Part shown: positions 59,048 to 64,000 of the stretch, one piece after another
Layout: every line of letters starts with the position of its first letter
How positions within the stretch are numbered: the stretch's first letter is position 1
Assembly: GCA_003214695.1 (NCBI GenBank)
Contig: QCLI01000002.1
Location: 112,789 to 176,788 of the forward strand
From: Prochlorococcus sp. AG-412-P08
Lineage (GTDB): Bacteria; Cyanobacteriota; Cyanobacteriia; PCC-6307; Cyanobiaceae
Direction: 5' to 3'
DNA: 64,000 nucleotides
Program-made: the position numbers and the translations under genes
Notes under the pieces: generated by a model
The model's input: the letters and a program-made list of their open reading frames with translations, nothing else
Told to the model about the DNA's origin: nothing
Databases searched by the model: none

Positions 59048-59123
59048 TGGTGCCAGGACGCAGATTTGAACTGCGGACACGGCGATTTTCAGTCGCCTGC
59101 TCTACCAACTGAGCTATCCCGGC
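59048..59123 (-). tRNA. tRNA-Phe (anticodon GAA)
   Basis: On the minus strand: acceptor GCCGGGA/TCCTGGC with discriminator A, D arm TAGCTCAGTTGGTAGAGC, anticodon stem-loop GGCGACTGAAAATCGCC with GAA in the loop, T arm CGCAGTTCAAATCTGCG. The 3' CCA is present in the genome (59048-59050), unlike in the other two tRNAs of this window. Confidence 0.96.
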
Positions 59124-59255
59124 TTAAAACGCTAGTAAAAGAAATAGCAGCTTTTATCTTATATCAACGCTAATTCCTATTGCGCAATTTCTTGGATTTC
59201 TGAATCGTTGATTTATGAAACCTGGGTTAGCCTAATTGGCTTTTTTGTGAATCAA

Positions 59256-60482
59256 TTATCGAGTGAATGCTTCCAATGCAAGTCTCGCAACCCCTTCTGC
59301 AGCTTGTTTTGAGCAGCTTCTGATTGGGATTCCTATTAACCTTTCCCTTATTCTCCTCCATTGTGGGTTCCCAGCCCCTCCACCAATGGTGATAATCTTT
59401 TTTGGGATATCAACATTCATTGATTTGAATCTCTCCCACCCCTGAGCTTCGATTCGAGCCAGGCCTTCAAGTATGCCATGTAGGAATAAAGAGTCACTTA
59501 CTGGCCTAGGTTCAAGTATTGGTTCTAAATAGGGATCATCAATAGGAAATCGTTCACCTTGAAATGTAAGAGGACGAAACATGAGGCCACTATCTGATTC
59601 AGGATTAATTTGTCTGCTGAGTTCAACTAAATTCTTGTCGTTAAAGAATCGTTTAAGCACGGCACAGCCTGCATTTGAAGCACCTCCGCATAGCCAGCGA
59701 TTGCCAACCCGGTGAGTTGTCACCCCTGGAAAATTTATTGGAGTTTTGACAAAACTTTTAATAACGATAGTGCTTCCCAAAACAGTAACACCTTCTGATA
59801 ATGAGGCACCTGTTGCAATAACAGATGCATTCGAGTCAGTTGTCCCAGCAATAATCTCAGTTTCTTTTGGAAGGTTTAATTCTTTTGCCCTATTTAAGCC
59901 AATCTTCCCAAATGATTTACCACTTGGGAGGATTTCGGGGAGTTTGTTTAGCCAATTTAGTTGGTGAATTTCTTGAGGCCATATGCCTTCTACAATCTTC
60001 CACCCGAGTTTGAGATTGTTACCTTCTTCCCCAAATGTCCAATCATTTAATAACCATCCACTAATCCAGTCTGCTTGATGTCTGAGAAGTATTTCATCTC
60101 CAAACTTATTGATTAATTTAGATGCTCTGCCAAAACCACTGGCTAAGTTTAAATTTTTATATTTCTTTTGAACAGCATTTTGTTCAGCTATACATGAATC
60201 AAAGTATGGCAAGGCATCTCCAAGAGAATTTCCGCTGTAATCACATCCCATTAACGTTCCAGAAGTTCCATCAATTGAACATGCGATAATTCTTTCTTTT
60301 TTCTTTGAAGGGATATTTTTTATAAGCTCCCTACAACTATTTTTCCAGTCCTCACATTTTTGTAGTCCGATGGAATATTCGCTTGATGAGTAATATATGA
60401 GCTCATAATTAATATTAATCAAAGCTATTCGAACACCGCTTGTGCCAAGATCTATTCCAAGCACTAACGGACTTTCTTGCAT
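59256..60482 (-). CDS. FGGY-family carbohydrate kinase
   Basis: A 408-residue sugar kinase with two actin-like ATPase domains. Phosphate motif 1 is LVLGIDLGTSGVRIALI, the hinge and active-site region contains AGTTDSNASVIATGA, and the adenosine motif is IITIGGGAGNPQWRRIRERL. It is shorter than glycerol or xylulose kinases (about 490 residues). Cyanobacterial members of this size are often annotated as D-xylulose or D-ribulose kinases; the substrate is not clear from sequence. It is downstream of metK by 12 bases. Confidence 0.85.
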   Translation of the reverse strand: MQESPLVLGIDLGTSGVRIALININYELIYYSSSEYSIGLQKCEDWKNSCRELIKNIPSKKKERIIACSIDGTSGTLMGCDYSGNSLGDALPYFDSCIAEQNAVQKKYKNLNLASGFGRASKLINKFGDEILLRHQADWISGWLLNDWTFGEEGNNLKLGWKIVEGIWPQEIHQLNWLNKLPEILPSGKSFGKIGLNRAKELNLPKETEIIAGTTDSNASVIATGASLSEGVTVLGSTIVIKSFVKTPINFPGVTTHRVGNRWLCGGASNAGCAVLKRFFNDKNLVELSRQINPESDSGLMFRPLTFQGERFPIDDPYLEPILEPRPVSDSLFLHGILEGLARIEAQGWERFKSMNVDIPKKIITIGGGAGNPQWRRIRERLIGIPIRSCSKQAAEGVARLALEAFTR

Positions 60483-60494
60483 TGATTTGATTTT

Positions 60495-61727
60495 TTATAT
60501 ATGAAGCTTCCTTAATTCAATTGCTTTTTCGCTCACATTTTCCCAGGGAAGTTGCAAATCGGGTCTCCCGAAATGACCATATGCTGCAACGTCTCGATAA
60601 AAGCGACCCTGTCTATTACTTGGGAGATCTTTAAGTCCAAATTGATCAATAATTGCTCCTGGCCTTAGGTCAAAATTCTTTTTAACCAAATCAGTAAACT
60701 CTTCATTTGAAAGTTTTCCAGTCCCAAACGTTTCTACCAAAATTGAAACTGGGTTCGCGACTCCAATTGCATAACTTAGTTGGACTTCTACACGATTTGC
60801 TAAACCAGCTGCAACAAGAGCTTTAGCTACAAACCTTGCTGCATAGGCTGCAGAACGATCTACTTTTGTTGGATCTTTACCTGAGAAGGCCCCACCTCCA
60901 TGTCTTGCATACCCTCCATATGTGTCAACAATAATTTTCCTTCCCGTTAAGCCAGCATCTCCTTGAGGCCCTCCTACTACAAATTTTCCAGTTGGATTAA
61001 CTAAGAAGCGAGTTTTCCCTTTTATAGGCTTGATGGGAAGCTCTTCAGTGGCTGGCTTTACAACAAAATCCCATAGTTCTTCACTGATTTTTTCCCTAAT
61101 TCCATTCTCGTTTGATATTCCCTTAACTGTCTCTGTGTGTTGTGTAGAAATGACGATTGTGTCAATTGCTATGGGCTCATTGTTTTCATAAAGAACACTT
61201 ACTTGGGTTTTCCCATCTGGTAAAAGGTATTCCAGATCTCCTTGATGCCTTACTTTTGCAAGCCTTCTTGAGAGCCTATGAGCAATACTGATAGGTAGAG
61301 GCATTAATTCGGGAGTTTCATTACAGGCGAAGCCAAACATTATCCCTTGATCCCCAGCACCTATTTTATCGAAAGGATTGTCACTGTTATCATCGGCTTC
61401 ATCTACACCTTGAGCAATATCTGGTGATTGTTGGTCTAATGCGACGAGTACTGAACAGCTGTTAGCATCAAAACCACCTGCTCTAGCACCGGAGTATCCA
61501 ATCTCTTTAATTACTTCTCTTACTAAATTAATGAAATCTACCTTTGCTTTAGAGGTGATTTCTCCAGTGATTAGACATAACCCAGTGTTTACAACAGTTT
61601 CACAAGCTACTCTGCTGTTTGGATCTTGCTCTAAAAGTGCATCTAATATGGCATCACTAACTTGATCACAAATTTTGTCAGGATGCCCTTCTGTTACTGA
61701 CTCGGAAGTGAAAACAAAATTGCTCAA
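60495..61727 (-). CDS. metK: S-adenosylmethionine synthetase
   Basis: Makes SAM from methionine and ATP. The 410-residue protein has [21 protein letters not shown] near the start, the ATP loop [16 protein letters not shown], and the P-loop-like [19 protein letters not shown]. All expected lysine and aspartate ligands are present. It lies 34 bases downstream of the HAD gene and 12 bases upstream of the FGGY kinase on the same strand; the shared direction and short gaps suggest one long minus-strand unit from rpsA to the kinase. Confidence 0.97.
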   Translation of the reverse strand: MSNFVFTSESVTEGHPDKICDQVSDAILDALLEQDPNSRVACETVVNTGLCLITGEITSKAKVDFINLVREVIKEIGYSGARAGGFDANSCSVLVALDQQSPDIAQGVDEADDNSDNPFDKIGAGDQGIMFGFACNETPELMPLPISIAHRLSRRLAKVRHQGDLEYLLPDGKTQVSVLYENNEPIAIDTIVISTQHTETVKGISNENGIREKISEELWDFVVKPATEELPIKPIKGKTRFLVNPTGKFVVGGPQGDAGLTGRKIIVDTYGGYARHGGGAFSGKDPTKVDRSAAYAARFVAKALVAAGLANRVEVQLSYAIGVANPVSILVETFGTGKLSNEEFTDLVKKNFDLRPGAIIDQFGLKDLPSNRQGRFYRDVAAYGHFGRPDLQLPWENVSEKAIELRKLHI

Positions 61728-61761
61728 GGCTTTTAATTACTTATAACTTTATTGTATAAGA

Positions 61762-62538
61762 TCATTTAAAGCTTAACTCATTCCAATGATTAATTAGATG
61801 GTGATGCTCGAACAACAAAGGTGGTTTTTCCCATCCAGCAGTGTATCCAATAGCAACTGCTACACCAGCAGCTTTTGCCATTTTGAGATCAGTATCTGAA
61901 TCACCAATTAGAGCGCACTCTGAGATCTTTGAATTCATTAGTTTACATAGTTTCTTGATAGCTATTGGACTTGGCTTAGGAGGATTATCTTCTGAGCTCC
62001 AAAAAAAAGGAAATTGCTTTTCCAGTTTATTATTTATTAAAAAACTTTCAATTCCAGCCCTGGAGTCATTGCTAATAATTGCAAGCTTCAGTTCTCGTTT
62101 CGTAGACTTTTTAACTAAATCAACTATTCCAGGAAGAAGCTCTTCTCGAATATTGTTAATTTTGGAATTCAGTGATTGTCGTGAAGTTCGTTCAAAAATC
62201 TCATTTGCCATTTCTAATGATTTCGACCAGCTTTTACCTAGAAGACAGAATATAGTTGCAGTTGAAATTAAATTATCCTTCATTGAAGCTATTGCCATAG
62301 GACCATTTGGGTCTATGGAACTTTTTCTTAACCCGTAGGCTTTTGATAATAGGTAGTTGAGCCTGGTTATTTCTGATACAGTGCACTCTTCTCTTTGGAA
62401 GATTTTTTTTGCTAGCTCTTTTCTAGATCTTGCTAATGCTAAGAGCCGGTTTTGACTATTAATTAAAGTACCATCTTTGTCAAATAAAATACCACTAATC
62501 CTACATATAGGGTTCCCCTTTATAAGGAGCTGATGCAT
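61762..62538 (-). CDS. HAD-family hydrolase (phosphoglycolate phosphatase-like)
   Basis: A 258-residue haloacid-dehalogenase phosphatase. Motif I is ISGILFDKDGTLINSQNRL, motif II is LAIISNDSRAGIESF, and motif III/IV is PPKPSPIAIKKLCKLM then CALIGDSDTDLKMAKAAGVA. A helical cap (about 25-110) fits a type C1 enzyme. Phosphoglycolate phosphatase is one possibility in a photoautotroph, but the sequence does not prove it. It starts 14 bases downstream of rpsA. Confidence 0.82.
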   Translation of the reverse strand: MHQLLIKGNPICRISGILFDKDGTLINSQNRLLALARSRKELAKKIFQREECTVSEITRLNYLLSKAYGLRKSSIDPNGPMAIASMKDNLISTATIFCLLGKSWSKSLEMANEIFERTSRQSLNSKINNIREELLPGIVDLVKKSTKRELKLAIISNDSRAGIESFLINNKLEKQFPFFWSSEDNPPKPSPIAIKKLCKLMNSKISECALIGDSDTDLKMAKAAGVAVAIGYTAGWEKPPLLFEHHHLINHWNELSFK

Positions 62539-62552
62539 TACAGTTTGACTTT

Positions 62553-63659
62553 CTAAACTTCCATTGAAACTATGGGATCTTCGCCTTCTTCTGCCTGCTC
62601 TAGGAGCATTTCTTTATACTTAGCAGCCATTTCCTCAGCCTTGTCGAAGACTTTTTGAGGATCAGTTAGCATATCTCCAGGCTCGGGCTCTAATGCTTTT
62701 GTGGAGAGCGAAATACGACCTCTTTCAGCATCTAAATCGATGATCATTACTTTCATTTGATCATTCACATTCAGAACAGAGTGAGGAGTCTCGATATGTT
62801 CGTGGCTGATTTCTGAAATATGGAGCAGGCCGCTAACTCCACCTATATCTATAAAAGCTCCATATGGTTTTATCCCTCGAACTGCGCCTACAACAACTTC
62901 TCCTACTTCTAAGCGATTCATTTTTCTCTCAACTAGTGCTCTTCGATGGCTTAATACCAGCCTATTTCTTTCTTCGTCTACTTCTAGAAACTTCAGAGGT
63001 AAGAAGTCTGCAACAAGCTCCTCCTTCGCTTTCCTGGTACTGATATGAGAACCCGGTATAAATCCTCTCAAGCCTTCTACCCTTACTAGAGCTCCTCCTC
63101 GATTAGTTGCAAAAACTTCTGAATAGATAGTGGCATCTTCTTTTTGTAGCTGCCTTACTCTTTCCCATGCTCGTTGGTATTCAATTCTTCGTATTGAAAG
63201 TGATAATTGCCCATCTTCATTCTCTTCACTCATTATAAAAAACTGTCTTATCTCGGATGGCTGTAGCACATCACTAAGGCCTTCTACTCTGTTAATGGAG
63301 ACCTCTTGCATGGGCATAAAAGCTGCTGTCTTTGCCCCAATATCAATCATTGCCCCTTTTGTTTCCAAGGCAAAGACCGTTCCATTTACTATGTCTCCAG
63401 GTTTAAAGTTGTAATCATATTTTTCTAAGAGAGAGTCAAATTCATCTATAGAAAAACCTGCCCCATCAAAATCATATTTCTTGACTCTGCTATCTGAATC
63501 ATCTGCAGTGGGAACATCCTCTGGAATTAATGCGTCTTCTGCAATAGCTTCTTCAGCTATTAAATCAATATTGTGATCAGGCTCGACTGGATCTTTGGGA
63601 TTATTGCCATTTTGTTCTATTTCTAACTCTGGGACTGGCGTAGAGGAGTTTTCAGACAT
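62553..63659 (-). CDS. rpsA: 30S ribosomal protein S1
   Basis: A 368-residue S1 protein with three S1 RNA-binding domains. Domain one lies at about 90-160 (KPGDIVNGTVFALETKGAMIDIGAKTAAFMP), domain two at about 175-245 (VFATNRGGALVRVEGLRGFIPGSHIS), domain three at about 260-330 (EVVVGAVRGIKPYGAFIDIGGVSGLLHISEIS). The acidic N-terminal 60 residues are typical of cyanobacterial S1. It heads the rpsA-HAD-metK-kinase run and lies 95 bases downstream of nrdR. Confidence 0.95.
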   Translation of the reverse strand: MSENSSTPVPELEIEQNGNNPKDPVEPDHNIDLIAEEAIAEDALIPEDVPTADDSDSRVKKYDFDGAGFSIDEFDSLLEKYDYNFKPGDIVNGTVFALETKGAMIDIGAKTAAFMPMQEVSINRVEGLSDVLQPSEIRQFFIMSEENEDGQLSLSIRRIEYQRAWERVRQLQKEDATIYSEVFATNRGGALVRVEGLRGFIPGSHISTRKAKEELVADFLPLKFLEVDEERNRLVLSHRRALVERKMNRLEVGEVVVGAVRGIKPYGAFIDIGGVSGLLHISEISHEHIETPHSVLNVNDQMKVMIIDLDAERGRISLSTKALEPEPGDMLTDPQKVFDKAEEMAAKYKEMLLEQAEEGEDPIVSMEV

Positions 63660-63754
63660 GTTTGTATAGCAGTATGCCTACGAGGCAATGCGAGATTGAG
63701 TACTTTAGACCTGCAAATCTAAAGGAACTGATTCTCCACTCTACACCTCAGCTA

Positions 63755-64000
63755 TTAGACAATTGTCGCAAACTTCTCAGAAGGTTTAAAACTTTCTAAA
63801 GTGTCAATAAAATCATTGATGCCATTAAATTGCCGATAAACCGAAGCAAAACGTATATATGCAACTTCATTCAAACCTTTTAGATGAAGCAAAATCATTT
63901 CTCCTAAGTCTGAGCTGTTAATTTCTTTTTGGTTGCGCTGTTGTAGTTGGTTCTCAATTTCGTCAACAATCATTTCAACCTTCTGGTTGTTTACAGAGGT
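63755..64000 (-). CDS. nrdR: Transcriptional repressor NrdR, C-terminal part
   Basis: The gene is cut by the window end. The frame stays open from base 64000, so the ORF-track start at 63973 is internal. The visible 81 residues end the ATP-cone domain: [15 protein letters not shown] then [40 protein letters not shown]. NrdR senses nucleotide levels and represses ribonucleotide reductase genes. The zinc ribbon lies outside the window. In Prochlorococcus, nrdR usually follows psbB and psbT, which would be further along this strand beyond the window. Confidence 0.9.
   Translation of the reverse strand, partial: TSVNNQKVEMIVDEIENQLQQRNQKEINSSDLGEMILLHLKGLNEVAYIRFASVYRQFNGINDFIDTLESFKPSEKFATIV

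Overview
The window looks like a piece of a low-light-adapted Prochlorococcus genome (inference). The DNA is AT-rich and tightly packed. It carries genes typical of an oxygenic picocyanobacterium: chlD, ndhC-K-J, rubA-ycf48-psbEFLJ, psbK, a carotenoid oxygenase, cobS, amt1 and several small cyanobacterium-only proteins. The decisive marker is a phycoerythrin locus at about 50.7-57.4 kb. It has both beta and alpha subunits, a set of bilin-lyase genes and one linker, with no allophycocyanin or phycocyanin genes beside it. That pattern is known from low-light Prochlorococcus such as SS120 and MIT9211, but the exact strain cannot be settled from the sequence alone.

Layout. 0-7 kb: an outer-membrane (DUF3769) protein, then leuD, leuC, cinA and glyA on the minus strand, and tRNA-Arg. 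7-16.5 kb: three small cyanobacterial proteins, murJ, sfsA, a 48-residue membrane peptide diverging from amt1 across a perfect NtcA box, ispH, a DoxX protein, purH and an esterase. 16.5-24.6 kb: a DUF3155 protein, a histidine kinase, cobS, tgt, psbK, an oxidoreductase, a CBS-domain membrane protein, tRNA-Met, pyrE and a YgfZ-like protein. 24.6-36.6 kb: a RecB-like nuclease, a phosphohexomutase, rdgB, carotenoid oxygenase, hisB, fabI, a thioredoxin-fold protein, a DegT-type aminotransferase, a Nudix hydrolase, folK and chlD. 36.6-44 kb: two parts of an Mla/TGD-type lipid importer, a YvcK-like protein, ndhJ-K-C, and the photosystem II group rubA-ycf48-psbE-psbF-psbL-psbJ. 44-50.7 kb: mtnP, a dehydrogenase-SelD fusion, a CCA-adding enzyme and a UvrD/PcrA helicase. 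50.7-57.4 kb: the phycoerythrin cluster. 57.7-64 kb: a TVP38 membrane protein, a small unknown gene, tRNA-Phe, an FGGY kinase, metK, a HAD phosphatase, rpsA and the C-terminal part of nrdR, which is cut by the window end.

How it works together. The photosystem genes, NDH-1 subunits and chlD serve thylakoid electron transport and chlorophyll synthesis. The phycoerythrin cluster holds the apoproteins, candidate lyases for each remaining bilin-binding cysteine (CpeY/CpeZ for alpha, CpeS for the central beta site, a CpeF/MpeV-like protein for the doubly linked beta site, CpeT) and a linker. The alpha subunit has lost its second bilin cysteine and is shortened, while the beta subunit keeps all of its own.

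I found no insertion sequence, prophage, integrase, CRISPR array or restriction system. The parts most worth a second look are the phycoerythrin locus with its 53-residue unannotated ORF and its divergent 77-residue neighbour, the amt1/48-residue-peptide divergent promoter, the dehydrogenase-SelD fusion, and three non-coding stretches (16856-17220, 57354-57716, 58793-59047) with hairpins or unexplained reading frames. I did not find a clearly novel multi-gene system.
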